Shown: one piece after another, positions 24,756 through 33,113 of the stretch
How the letters are laid out: every line of letters starts with the position of its first letter
Numbering within the stretch: the stretch's first letter is position 1
Origin: an uncultured Ruminococcus sp.
GTDB lineage: Bacteria > Bacillota > Clostridia > Oscillospirales > Ruminococcaceae
Direction of reading: 5' to 3'
NCBI RefSeq assembly: GCF_937915125.1
Contig: NZ_CALDMP010000087.1
Span: forward strand, 1 to 36,508
Length of the DNA: 36,508 nt
Notes under the pieces: generated by a model
Database searches by the model: none
What the model was told of the DNA's origin: nothing
What the model saw: only the letters and a program-made list of their open reading frames with translations
Program-made: the position numbers and the translations under genes

Positions 24756-24784
24756 TTGATTTTTTCCTGTATTTTCAGTATAAT
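24756..24784 (+). promoter_or_regulatory. Promoter for dapF and the genes after it
   Basis: TTGATT (24756-24761), 17 bases, then TATAAT (24779-24784). Transcription should begin near 24791, just before the MITE-like element, so the element would become a large part of the dapF leader RNA. Confidence 0.75.
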
Positions 24785-24803
24785 AGAAAATGACAATGCA
24801 TTA

Positions 24804-24975
24804 GGCAATACCACACAAAGAGCGCCTGAGGGCTTTGCACGTCACATGCTTGCATATTCTCCGTTATATTTCACAAAAATGCTTATGAATACATAAAATA
24901 TTCACTGCAATTTTTGTTTCATCTGACGAAAAATCTGGCTGCACATTTGACGGATGATCTTCGTACGGTATTGCC
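24804..24975. repeat. MITE-like element in the dapF leader
   Basis: The 172-bp segment has terminal inverted repeats: the left GGCAATACCACACAAAGA and the inverse of the right end, GGCAATACCGTACGAAGA, agree at 15 of 18 positions. The last 48 bases match the first 48 bases of the window. It has no coding capacity. The flanks (TTA on the left, ATA on the right) do not show a clear target-site duplication. It separates the dapF promoter from the ribosome site, which is intact at GGGAGG just after the element. Confidence 0.75.
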
Positions 24976-24994
24976 ATAGATTGGGAGGATTCAT

Positions 24995-25846
24995 ATGCTG
25001 ACTTTTTCAAAAATGCACGGCATTGGCAATGATTACATCTACATCAACTGCTTTCAGGAAACAGTGACCGATCCGGAAAAGCTCTCGATTTTCATGAGTG
25101 ATGTCCGGTTTGGCGTTGGTTCTGACGGACTGGTTCTGATCCTGCCTTCGGAGGTCGCAGATTTTCGGATGCGTATTTTCAATGCAGACGGTTCTGAGGC
25201 AATGATGTGCGGCAATGCCACCAGATGTATCGGCAAGTATGTTTACGACATGGGTATGACAGACAAGACGGAGGTCTCTCTGGAGACCAATTCCGGGATA
25301 AAATATCTGACGCTGTATCCCGGCGCTGACGGCAAGATCGAAAGCGTTAAGGTAGATATGGGAAAGGCGATTCTTGTACCAAGGGAAATTCCTGTAGATT
25401 CGCCGCTGGAACGGTTCATTGCACAGCCTGTGACAGTGGATGGTACAGAATATGAAATGACCTGTGTTTCTATGGGAAATCCTCATGCAGTTGTGTTCCT
25501 GCCGGAGGTCGATTCGCTGGATCTGGAAAAGATCGGTCCATCCTTTGAGCATCATCCGCTGTTTCCGGATCGGGTGAATACAGAATTTGTCCGGGTGATC
25601 GATGATCACACATTGCAAATGCGTGTCTGGGAGCGTGGAAGCGGCGAGACCTTTGCCTGCGGTACAGGTACATGTGCGACTGTCGTTGCCGCTGTCCTGA
25701 ACGGCTTCTGCAAAAAGGAAGAGGAGATTCTGGTGCACCTGCGGGGCGGAGATCTGCGGATCATCTATCACGAGGATGAAACTGTCACCATGATCGGCCC
25801 TGCAACCTATGTGTTTGAAGGAAAAATGGAAGTGCCTGTTCTGTAA
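24995..25846 (+). CDS. dapF: Diaminopimelate epimerase
   Basis: The 283-residue enzyme interconverts LL- and meso-diaminopimelate, a lysine precursor and peptidoglycan component. The two catalytic cysteines lie in MCGNATRC and FACGTGTCATV, and the N-terminal FSKMHGIGNDY is the usual family start. The ATG at 24995 follows GGGAGG. It is 35 bases before dapL and surely in the same transcript. The leader holds the MITE-like repeat. Confidence 0.97.
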   Translation: MLTFSKMHGIGNDYIYINCFQETVTDPEKLSIFMSDVRFGVGSDGLVLILPSEVADFRMRIFNADGSEAMMCGNATRCIGKYVYDMGMTDKTEVSLETNSGIKYLTLYPGADGKIESVKVDMGKAILVPREIPVDSPLERFIAQPVTVDGTEYEMTCVSMGNPHAVVFLPEVDSLDLEKIGPSFEHHPLFPDRVNTEFVRVIDDHTLQMRVWERGSGETFACGTGTCATVVAAVLNGFCKKEEEILVHLRGGDLRIIYHEDETVTMIGPATYVFEGKMEVPVL

Positions 25847-25881
25847 ATCAAGCACAAAATAATATAAAAGGAGAAGAAATC

Positions 25882-27087
25882 ATGCCTACGATCAATGAAA
25901 ACTTTTTGAAGCTGGAGAAAAACTATCTGTTCATCAATATTGCCAAGAAAGTGAATGCATTTCTGGCAGAGAATCCGGATGTATCCCTGATTCGTATGGG
26001 AATCGGTGATGTGACACTGCCCATTGCACCGGTCTGTGTAGAAGCAATGAAAAAAGGCGCTGAGGAAATGGGCGTCAAGGAAACCTTCAAGGGCTATGAG
26101 GACAGCGGTGCAGGTTATGACTTCCTGAAAGAAGCCATTGCCGGCTACTATCAGAAATTTGGTGTTTCTCTGGAATTAGACGAGATCCGTGTAAACGACG
26201 GTGCGAAGAGTGACTGCGGCAATATCGTGGATATTTTCGGAGATGACAATATCGTACTGATCACCGACCCGGCTTATCCGGTATACGTGGATTCCAATAA
26301 AATGAGCGGCAGAACGGTTATCTATGCTGATTCCAATGAGGAGAACGGTTTTGCGGCAATGCCGGATCCGTCTGTTCATGCAGATCTCATCTATCTCTGC
26401 TCGCCCAACAATCCCACTGGTTCTGCTTATACCAGAGCACAGCTGAAAGAGTGGATTGACTACGCAAAGCAGAACAAGGCGATCATCATCTATGACGCTG
26501 CATATGAGGCATTTATCACAGATCCGGATGTTCCCCACAGCATCTATGAGGTAGAGGGCGCAAAGGAATGTGCCATTGAAATGTGTTCGCTGTCCAAAAC
26601 AGCAGGCTTTACTGGTATGCGCTGTGGTTATACCATTGTTCCGCTGGCACTGCATGTCACAGCTTCTGATGGAACCGATGTCAGCATTGCACAGCTCTGG
26701 GGAAGACGGCAGGGAACTAAGTTCAACGGCGTTTCCTATCCGGTACAGTGCGCAGCAGCTGCTGTTTTCACAGAAGAGGGACAGAAGCAGATTCACGAGA
26801 ATATTGCATATTATCAGGAAAATGCCGCAATTATCGCAAAGACCATGGAAGAACTGGGCATCCAGTATACCGGCGGAAAGAATTCTCCCTACATCTGGCT
26901 CAAGTGCCCGAATGGTATGTCCAGCTGGGAATTCTTTGACTATCTGCTGCACGAGATCGCTGTTGTTGGTACACCGGGCGAGGGCTTCGGCAAGAACGGT
27001 GAGGGTTGGTTCCGCCTGACCGCATTCGGCGACAGAGACAAGACCATTGAGGCGATGCAGCGCATCAAGCAGCTGCTTTCAAAATAA
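25882..27087 (+). CDS. dapL: LL-diaminopimelate aminotransferase
   Basis: The 401-residue fold-type I PLP enzyme converts tetrahydrodipicolinate directly to LL-DAP with glutamate as amino donor, bypassing the acetylase or succinylase steps. It begins NENFLKLEKNYLFINIAKKV and contains RMGIGDVTLP, SPNNPTGSAYT, and the PLP lysine in SLSKTAGFTGMRCGY. The ending EGWFRLTAFG is also typical. The start at 25882 has AAGGAG upstream. With DapF just before it, it finishes the route begun by asd, dapA and dapB at 8.5-11.9 kb. Confidence 0.97.
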   Translation: MPTINENFLKLEKNYLFINIAKKVNAFLAENPDVSLIRMGIGDVTLPIAPVCVEAMKKGAEEMGVKETFKGYEDSGAGYDFLKEAIAGYYQKFGVSLELDEIRVNDGAKSDCGNIVDIFGDDNIVLITDPAYPVYVDSNKMSGRTVIYADSNEENGFAAMPDPSVHADLIYLCSPNNPTGSAYTRAQLKEWIDYAKQNKAIIIYDAAYEAFITDPDVPHSIYEVEGAKECAIEMCSLSKTAGFTGMRCGYTIVPLALHVTASDGTDVSIAQLWGRRQGTKFNGVSYPVQCAAAAVFTEEGQKQIHENIAYYQENAAIIAKTMEELGIQYTGGKNSPYIWLKCPNGMSSWEFFDYLLHEIAVVGTPGEGFGKNGEGWFRLTAFGDRDKTIEAMQRIKQLLSK

Positions 27088-27108
27088 GACAATTGGAGGA
27101 AACGAATC

Positions 27109-27378
27109 ATGCGAGCTGTGATTACTGTAATCGGTAAAGACAATGTAGGCATTCTGCACAAGGTCAGCGGTGTCTGCGCAAATTATCAGGCAAATGTTCT
27201 GGAAGTGACACAGAGTGTCCTTCAGGATATGTTTGCCATGATCATGATGGTGGACATCACCGGAATGACCACGGATTTTACAAAGCTGAGCGATGAACTG
27301 AGCGCACTGGGTGAGGAACTGGGACTGTCCATCCATACCATGCACGAAGATATTTTCAACGCAATGCACCGTATCTGA
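27109..27378 (+). CDS. ACT domain protein (UPF0237 type)
   Basis: This 89-residue protein is a single ACT domain, starting MRAVITVIGKDNVGILHKVSG, with the Gly-Ile-Leu turn that often binds amino acids. ACT domains act as small-molecule sensors, commonly for amino acids; the ligand here is unknown. The ATG at 27109 has GGAGG about eight bases upstream. It lies between dapL and the UPF0210 gene, spaced by 21 and 30 bases. The pairing of an ACT protein with UPF0210 recurs in Firmicutes, which suggests that this protein regulates its neighbour. Confidence 0.9.
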   Translation: MRAVITVIGKDNVGILHKVSGVCANYQANVLEVTQSVLQDMFAMIMMVDITGMTTDFTKLSDELSALGEELGLSIHTMHEDIFNAMHRI

Positions 27379-27408
27379 CCGAATTGAATAAGCAGGAGAA
27401 ATAATAAC

Positions 27409-28779
27409 ATGAATAGTACTATGTTTAATGCAGGAGATATTCTGGAGACCATCCGGATGATCCAGGATGAATGTCTGGATATCCGGACGACGACAATGGG
27501 AATCTCTCTGCTGGACTGTATTGACCCGGATATCAACAAGGCTTGCGACAAGGTCTATGATAAAATCACGACTAAGGCAGAAAAGCTAGTTGAGACAGGG
27601 GAAAAAATTGAAAAGGAATATGGTATTCCGATCATCAACAAGCGTATTTCCGTAACGCCTATTGCTATGCTAGCAGCGGCTTGTCCGGGCGAAAATCCCG
27701 TAAAGTTTGCAAAAGCACTGCAGCGTGCTGCGGAAACCTGCGGCGTAAACTTTGTCGGCGGTTATTCTGCACTGGTACACAAGGGATTCAGCGCAGGTGA
27801 TCTGGAACTGATTCGTTCGATTCCGGAGGCACTGGATGTAACGACACGTCTTTGCTCTTCTGTCAATGTTGGTTCCACCAGAAGCGGTATCAATATGGAT
27901 GCAGTCCGTATTATGGGTGAGATCATTCTGGAATCGGCAAAGCTGACAGCAGACCGCCAGTGTGTAGGTCCGTCTAAACTGGTGGTATTCTGCAATGCAC
28001 CGGAGGATAATCCGTTTATGGCAGGTGCTTTCCACGGCGTAGGCGAACCGGATTGTGTCATCAATGTGGGCGTTTCTGGTCCCGGCGTAGTTCGTTCCAC
28101 CATTTCCAAGTATCCGGATGCTTCCATTGATCAGCTGGCGGATATTATCAAAAAGACAGCGTTCAAGATTACTCGTATGGGTCAGCTGGTCGGCGCAAAG
28201 GCGTCGCAAATGCTGGGCGTTCCCTTTGGTATTGTCGATCTGTCTCTGGCACCGACGCCAGCAGTAGGGGACAGCGTGGCACATATTCTGGAGGCAATGG
28301 GTCTGGAGGTGTGCGGTACACATGGTACCACTGCGGCACTGGCTCTGCTGAACGATGCAGTGAAAAAGGGCGGCGTTATGGCTTCGTCCAATGTCGGCGG
28401 CTTGTCCGGCGCATTCATTCCGGTTTCGGAGGATGCAGGTATGATCGACGCAGCTGTAGATGGCACACTGACACTAACAAAGCTGGAGGCAATGACTTCC
28501 GTATGCTCTGTTGGTCTGGATATGATTGCCATTCCCGGCGATGTCGAACCGTCTACGATCTCTGCGATTATTGCAGATGAAATGGCAATCGGCATGGTGA
28601 ATAACAAGACAACTGCTGTTCGTGTGATCCCAGCTGTTGGTCTGAAGGAAGGCGAAATGCTGGAATTCGGTGGACTGTTCGGCAGTGCTCCGGTTATGCC
28701 TGTCAGCACAAAATCTTCGGCGAAGTTCATTTCTCGTGGCGGAAGAATTCCCGCACCTATGCACAGCATTAAAAACTAA
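27409..28779 (+). CDS. UPF0210 / PFL-like family protein
   Basis: This 456-residue protein belongs to the UPF0210 (DUF711) family, which is distantly related to pyruvate formate-lyase in fold. Recognisable stretches are DIRTTTMGISLLDCIDPD, NKRISVTPIAML, SSVNVGSTRSGINMDAV and the glycine-rich SSNVGGLSGAFIPVSEDAGM. I see no glycyl-radical motif at the C terminus, so the radical chemistry of PFL is not supported. The function is unknown. The start at 27409 follows AGGAG. The stop overlaps the next start (TAATG). Confidence 0.9.
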   Translation: MNSTMFNAGDILETIRMIQDECLDIRTTTMGISLLDCIDPDINKACDKVYDKITTKAEKLVETGEKIEKEYGIPIINKRISVTPIAMLAAACPGENPVKFAKALQRAAETCGVNFVGGYSALVHKGFSAGDLELIRSIPEALDVTTRLCSSVNVGSTRSGINMDAVRIMGEIILESAKLTADRQCVGPSKLVVFCNAPEDNPFMAGAFHGVGEPDCVINVGVSGPGVVRSTISKYPDASIDQLADIIKKTAFKITRMGQLVGAKASQMLGVPFGIVDLSLAPTPAVGDSVAHILEAMGLEVCGTHGTTAALALLNDAVKKGGVMASSNVGGLSGAFIPVSEDAGMIDAAVDGTLTLTKLEAMTSVCSVGLDMIAIPGDVEPSTISAIIADEMAIGMVNNKTTAVRVIPAVGLKEGEMLEFGGLFGSAPVMPVSTKSSAKFISRGGRIPAPMHSIKN

Positions 28780-30038
28780 TGGCACAGAAGAGACAAACAG
28801 ATATTGTGATCATCGGCGGCGGTGCCTCAGGCCTCGCCGCCGCTGTTGCAGCAAAACGAATTGCACCAAATTTACAGGTGTGCATTGTGGAACGAAATTC
28901 ACGTGTGGGGAAGAAGATCCTTGCGACTGGAAATGGACGGTGCAATCTGGGAAATACCAATCTGTCCCTCATGCCTTACCATGGCACGTTGACAGAGCTC
29001 TTGCCGGAAGTTTTTGCTGCAACACTGGATGCGGAAGCGTTTTTGCAGTCTATGGGATTGTATTGCCGTCATGAAGCAGACGGCAGACTATATCCTCATT
29101 CCAATCAGGCGGCATCTGTCCTGGATGCCCTGCGCCTGACGGCGGAACAGATGCAAATCGAAATGTTGTGCGACTGTGCCGTTTTATCATTATCGAAAAA
29201 CGCAGAGCAGTTTGCAGTAGAAACAGCTCACGGAAAAATAGAAGCAAAGGCAGTGATTCTCGCAGCAGGCGGTATGGCGGCGCCGAAAACCGGTTCTGAT
29301 GGTATGTTTTTTTCATGGCTGCGTGAGCTGGGACATGGTATGCCAACGTTGCAGCCGGCATTAGTGGCATTTGCAACAGACCCTGAGCTTGTGCGCCCTT
29401 TAAAGGGCATCCGTATTGCCGCAAAAGTTAGCGCATGGTCAGGCACCGGAAAACTGCTTGGGGAAGAACCCGGGGAAGTGCAGTTTACAGAACGCGCCTT
29501 GTCTGGTATTTGTGTTATGAATCTTTCAGCGCAATGCACAGTGGAAAATCCGGCTGTTTTATCTCTGAATCTTCTGCCGGAGTATTCGCAGGAACAGGTG
29601 ATTTCCCTTCTCTGGGAAATTTACGCTGTACGGACAGAGTGGACACTGGAGAATTGGCTGACAGGTCTGTTTCCCAAAAAAATCGGTGTGCAGCTGCTGC
29701 GTGCAAGTCATATTTCGCTGCCATTGGATGCACCGGTTTATCGTGTGACACCTCAGGAACTGGAACAGCTTGCGGTGCAATGTCAGGCATGGCGGTTTCC
29801 GGTTCTATCCCGTGGCAGCTGGCAAGAAGCGCAGGTCACAGCCGGGGGTATTCCATTGGCGGAAGTAGATCCTATGCTACAATCAAAAATGACAGGAGGA
29901 TTATATTTTGCTGGTGAGATTTTGGATCTGCACGGAGACTGCGGCGGTTATAATCTGAATTGGGCATGGCGTTCCGGACAATTTGCTGGACAAAATGCAG
30001 CACGTGCTCTCATGGAGCGAGATCAGGAAGGAGTGTGA
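28779..30038 (+). CDS. FAD-dependent oxidoreductase, HI0933/BaiN type
   Basis: The 419-residue flavoprotein begins with the dinucleotide-binding motif VIIGGGASGLAAA (10-22). VGKKILATGNGRCNLGN is the family signature, and the C-terminal GGLYFAGEILDLHGDCGGYNLNWAWRSG contacts FAD. The family includes BaiN, linked to bile-acid dehydroxylation, but many members have no known substrate. The start overlaps the UPF0210 stop by one base, which indicates coupled translation. Six bases separate it from the next flavoprotein. Confidence 0.9.
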   Translation: MAQKRQTDIVIIGGGASGLAAAVAAKRIAPNLQVCIVERNSRVGKKILATGNGRCNLGNTNLSLMPYHGTLTELLPEVFAATLDAEAFLQSMGLYCRHEADGRLYPHSNQAASVLDALRLTAEQMQIEMLCDCAVLSLSKNAEQFAVETAHGKIEAKAVILAAGGMAAPKTGSDGMFFSWLRELGHGMPTLQPALVAFATDPELVRPLKGIRIAAKVSAWSGTGKLLGEEPGEVQFTERALSGICVMNLSAQCTVENPAVLSLNLLPEYSQEQVISLLWEIYAVRTEWTLENWLTGLFPKKIGVQLLRASHISLPLDAPVYRVTPQELEQLAVQCQAWRFPVLSRGSWQEAQVTAGGIPLAEVDPMLQSKMTGGLYFAGEILDLHGDCGGYNLNWAWRSGQFAGQNAARALMERDQEGV

Positions 30039-30043
30039 GGGAT

Positions 30044-31639
30044 ATGATCAAACTGACAAATCTGGCAATGCCCCTTGGATTCACGGAAAAGCAGCTGCAT
30101 CAGGCTGTTGCAAAGAGACTGCATGTAACAAGAGAAGATATCCTGTACATACAGTACTTGAAAAAATCCATTGATGCACGGAAAAAACCACATATTTCCG
30201 TGGTATTGGCACTTGCTTTAGAACTTAGAAATGAAGCAGCGGCTCTCAGAAAAATGGCATCGGACAAGGATGTGCAGCCCTATACACCATATCAATATCA
30301 CATTCCGCAATGTCAGCTGTCGGATGCAAGACCGGTGGTGGTTGGTTTCGGTCCGGCAGGCATGTTTGCGGCGTTGCTTCTGGCAAAAGCTGGTCTATGT
30401 CCACTGGTGTTGGAACGGGGCGCATGTGTAGAGGAACGTCAGAATGATGTGGCGAGATTCCGGCAGACAGGCTGCCTTGATCCGGAAAGCAACGTGCAGT
30501 TCGGCGAAGGCGGTGCGGGTACGTTTTCGGACGGAAAGCTAACCACAGGAATTAAAGATTCCCGGATTCGCTTTGTACTGGAAACATTTGTGTCCTGTGG
30601 CACACCGGAAGAAATTCTCTATCTGGCAAAACCGCATATCGGTACGGATAACTTGATCGGTGTCGTCCGGACAATGCGTGAAACGATACAGCAATGCGGC
30701 GGAGAAATCCAGTTCCATGCATGTCTAAAAGAATTGAAGCAAAGAGATGGAAAACTCGTTGGTCTGGTCTACGAAAAGGATGGAGAATGTCGCGAAATTG
30801 CTGCAAATCATTGCATTCTTGCCATAGGACACAGTGCACGAGATGTGTTTTCCATGCTGTATAACAGTGGTATCCAGTTGACCCAGAAAAATTTTGCTGT
30901 CGGTGTTCGTATAGAACATCCCCAGAAATGGCTGGATCATGCCATGTATGGCAGGGAAGCAACACCGCCGGAACTGCCTGTTGCTGATTATAAGCTGGCA
31001 GTGCATCTTCCGAACGGACATAGTCTGTACACATTTTGCATGTGTCCGGGTGGGGAAGTTGTTGCGGCATCATCGGAACCTGGCAGATTGGTTGTCAATG
31101 GCATGAGCAATTATGCCAGAAATGGTTCCAATGCCAACAGTGCTCTGCTGGTCGGCATTTCTCCGGCTGAGTTACAGGATTCTCATCCGCTGGCTGGTGT
31201 GGCTTTTCAGAAACAGCTGGAAGAGTCTGCATTTCAAGCTGGCGGAGGTAATTATTTTGCACCGGTATGCTGCGTGGGAGATTTTTTAGCCGGACAAACA
31301 CCGAAAACGCTTGGATCTGTTGTACCCACATATCGTCCCGGTGTGACATTGTGTGCGCCGAAATCCTATCTGCCGTCGTTTATTGTGGAAACCTTGAGAA
31401 ATGGTATACCTGCTATGGATCGAAAAATCTTCGGGTTCGCAATGCCGGATGCTGTATTGACTGGCGTGGAAAGTCGCAGTTCGTCACCAGTACGAATCGT
31501 CCGGAATGAAACGTGCGAATCAGTATCGCTGCAAGGTTTATATCCGTGCGGCGAAGGTGCAGGTTATGCCGGCGGTATCACATCAGCGGCGGTGGATGGT
31601 ATGCGATGCGCAGAGCAGATCATCCGGCGGTATCAATGA
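30044..31639 (+). CDS. FAD-dependent dehydrogenase (COG2509 type)
   Basis: The 531-residue protein starts at ATG 30044 after AAGGAG. The first 90 residues form a small domain without the FAD motif (MIKLTNLAMPLGFTEKQLHQAV). The dinucleotide motif VVVGFGPAGMFAA lies at 98-110 and is followed by FGEGGAGTFSDGKLTTGIKD and a C-terminal LYPCGEGAGYAGGITSAAVDG. This is the architecture of a widespread but uncharacterised flavoprotein family. An in-frame opening further upstream would overlap the preceding gene and lacks a ribosome site. Its job together with the preceding flavoprotein is unknown. Confidence 0.9.
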   Translation: MIKLTNLAMPLGFTEKQLHQAVAKRLHVTREDILYIQYLKKSIDARKKPHISVVLALALELRNEAAALRKMASDKDVQPYTPYQYHIPQCQLSDARPVVVGFGPAGMFAALLLAKAGLCPLVLERGACVEERQNDVARFRQTGCLDPESNVQFGEGGAGTFSDGKLTTGIKDSRIRFVLETFVSCGTPEEILYLAKPHIGTDNLIGVVRTMRETIQQCGGEIQFHACLKELKQRDGKLVGLVYEKDGECREIAANHCILAIGHSARDVFSMLYNSGIQLTQKNFAVGVRIEHPQKWLDHAMYGREATPPELPVADYKLAVHLPNGHSLYTFCMCPGGEVVAASSEPGRLVVNGMSNYARNGSNANSALLVGISPAELQDSHPLAGVAFQKQLEESAFQAGGGNYFAPVCCVGDFLAGQTPKTLGSVVPTYRPGVTLCAPKSYLPSFIVETLRNGIPAMDRKIFGFAMPDAVLTGVESRSSSPVRIVRNETCESVSLQGLYPCGEGAGYAGGITSAAVDGMRCAEQIIRRYQ

Positions 31640-31641
31640 CA

Positions 31642-31697
31642 GGGGATGCAAAATATCCCCAAAATGCAATTGCACCAAATACAAATTTGGCGCAATT
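31642..31697. promoter_or_regulatory. Two adjacent dyads upstream of the tyrosine recombinase
   Basis: GGGGAT (31642-31647) pairs with ATCCCC (31655-31660). Then AATTGCACCAAAT (31668-31680) pairs with ATTTGGCGCAATT (31685-31697), matching 12 of 13 positions around a 4-base loop. Neither is followed by a T-run, so these are more likely operator or RNA-processing structures than terminators. Confidence 0.45.
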
Positions 31698-31732
31698 AGA
31701 AGTGCGAAAAAACAGGGAAGGAGTTTATAAAC

Positions 31733-32737
31733 ATGGAAATTGACCGTACTCAATGCCCCGACTTTTTTCTGGATTATATTTTGTATATCACTGTCACGAA
31801 ATCACTTTCCAGCCGGACGGTGCAGGAATACTATTTAGATATTCGGCTGTTCCTCAAGTATCTTCGTATGATGCAGGATCCGCAGTATCAGGATATGGAT
31901 GATTTACAGCAGATTCCGATCCGGGATATGCGGGTTTCTATGCTGGAGCAAGTTCAGCTGCAAGATCTGTACAATTATTTATACTATGTAACTGAGGAAC
32001 GTGAAAATCACGATCGTGCCCGCGGCAGAAAGGTTTCAGCACTGCGGAGCTTCTTTGGCTATCTGTTTCATCATCAAAACGTTATCTCACACGATCCTAC
32101 AGAACGTCTGGAATTGCCGTCTCCAAAGAAAACGCTGCCTCGTTATCTGACCTTAGAGCAAAGTCAGCAGCTGCTGCAATCACTGGATACAGCGTATCCG
32201 GAACGGGATTATTGCATTCTGACCTTATTTTTGAACTGCGGGATTCGATTGAGTGAGTTAGTCGGACTTAACTTAACAGATATTAACATGAAAGAAGCAA
32301 AAATGCGTGTACTCGGTAAAGGCAATAAAGAACGTATGGTTTACTTGAATGATGCGTGTATGGATGCGCTGCAAGCATACTTAAAAGTGCGGGAATTGCC
32401 GGAAGGTTCTACAGAAAAGGCAGTTTTTCTCAGCAAACGCCATACACGGATCAGCAAGCGGCGTGTACAACAAATCGTGGAAACTGCGCTAGAACAGGCA
32501 GATCTGGGCGGACAGGGTTATTCAACCCATAAGTTGCGCCATACGGCGGCAACGCTGATGTACCAGTATGGAAATGTTGACGCATTAACCTTGAAAGAGG
32601 TACTGGGACATGCCAGCACTTCAACAACTGAGATTTATACGCATTTATCAAATCAGATTTTAAAACATGCCACGGACAGTTCTCCCCTGGCACATTTTGA
32701 AAAGCAAAAAAAAGAGGGGGAGGAGGAAAATCACTGA
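31733..32737 (+). CDS. Tyrosine recombinase (XerC/XerD-like)
   Basis: The 334-residue protein has an N-terminal SAM-like DNA-binding domain (about 10-115) and a catalytic domain with all the expected residues: Arg172 in CGIRLSE, Lys197, His266 and Arg269 in HKLRH, His293 in LGHAST and the nucleophile Tyr302 in IYTH. It should cut and rejoin DNA at a site-specific locus, such as dif for chromosome dimer resolution. The start at 31733 follows AAGGAG. The lone chromosomal position after metabolic genes fits a housekeeping Xer, but the adjoining accessory region means a mobile-element integrase cannot be excluded. Confidence 0.88.
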   Translation: MEIDRTQCPDFFLDYILYITVTKSLSSRTVQEYYLDIRLFLKYLRMMQDPQYQDMDDLQQIPIRDMRVSMLEQVQLQDLYNYLYYVTEERENHDRARGRKVSALRSFFGYLFHHQNVISHDPTERLELPSPKKTLPRYLTLEQSQQLLQSLDTAYPERDYCILTLFLNCGIRLSELVGLNLTDINMKEAKMRVLGKGNKERMVYLNDACMDALQAYLKVRELPEGSTEKAVFLSKRHTRISKRRVQQIVETALEQADLGGQGYSTHKLRHTAATLMYQYGNVDALTLKEVLGHASTSTTEIYTHLSNQILKHATDSSPLAHFEKQKKEGEEENH

Positions 32738-32744
32738 CTCCCCC
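32705..32744 (-). terminator. Minus-strand terminator within the recombinase 3' end
   Basis: GGGGGAG (32716-32722) pairs with CTCCCCC (32738-32744). On the minus strand the stem is followed by TC and eight T residues. It would stop transcription coming from the right before it runs antisense through the recombinase. Confidence 0.65.
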
Positions 32745-32786
32745 ACTTCCCTTCCTTATTTTGAAGTAATTTCCTATTGAAAAATA

Positions 32787-32822
32787 GAGCTGCTGCACCT
32801 TTCCACAAGGATGCAGCAGCTC
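32787..32822 (-). terminator. Second hairpin after the recombinase gene
   Basis: GAGCTGCTGCA (32787-32797) pairs perfectly with TGCAGCAGCTC (32812-32822). On the minus strand it is followed by TATTTTT, on the plus strand only by ATAAAAAT. It is better as a minus-strand terminator, though the strong stem may also slow plus-strand transcription from the recombinase. Confidence 0.6.
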
Positions 32823-33113
32823 ATAAAAATATCGGTCAGGTAACCGCTTATAAGGGGTTCTTAGATAAATAGTTTTGACTAACTAAACTAGGATGCTTCT
32901 AAGGAAAAAATAAATGCGCCTATAAGAATAACTTTTTATATCTTATCAAACCATTTTTTCTTCCACCAATTGTCGAATGTGTGGCATGCACACTCGCAGC
33001 AATAAACGATCCCCTTTTTCATTACACGAAAAATTCCTCACATACCAGATTCAACATCCCATTTCAGCGAACCGGAACGATATAGATAATCTCCCGGAGT
33101 AACTATTCAGTCC
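32823..33113. other. Non-coding stretch between the recombinase and IS66 relic
   Basis: I see no supported gene here. The sequence is A/T-rich with stop codons in all frames. It includes an imperfect palindrome (CGAATGTG and CACACTCG, about 32974-32997) and may be the decayed remainder of the transposase to its right. No terminal inverted repeats of an insertion sequence could be recognised. Confidence 0.4.

Noticed and set aside
27409..28779. Glycyl-radical enzyme activity for the UPF0210 protein
   Set aside because: No RVxGY-type glycyl radical motif is present near the C terminus, so only the distant family relation is kept.
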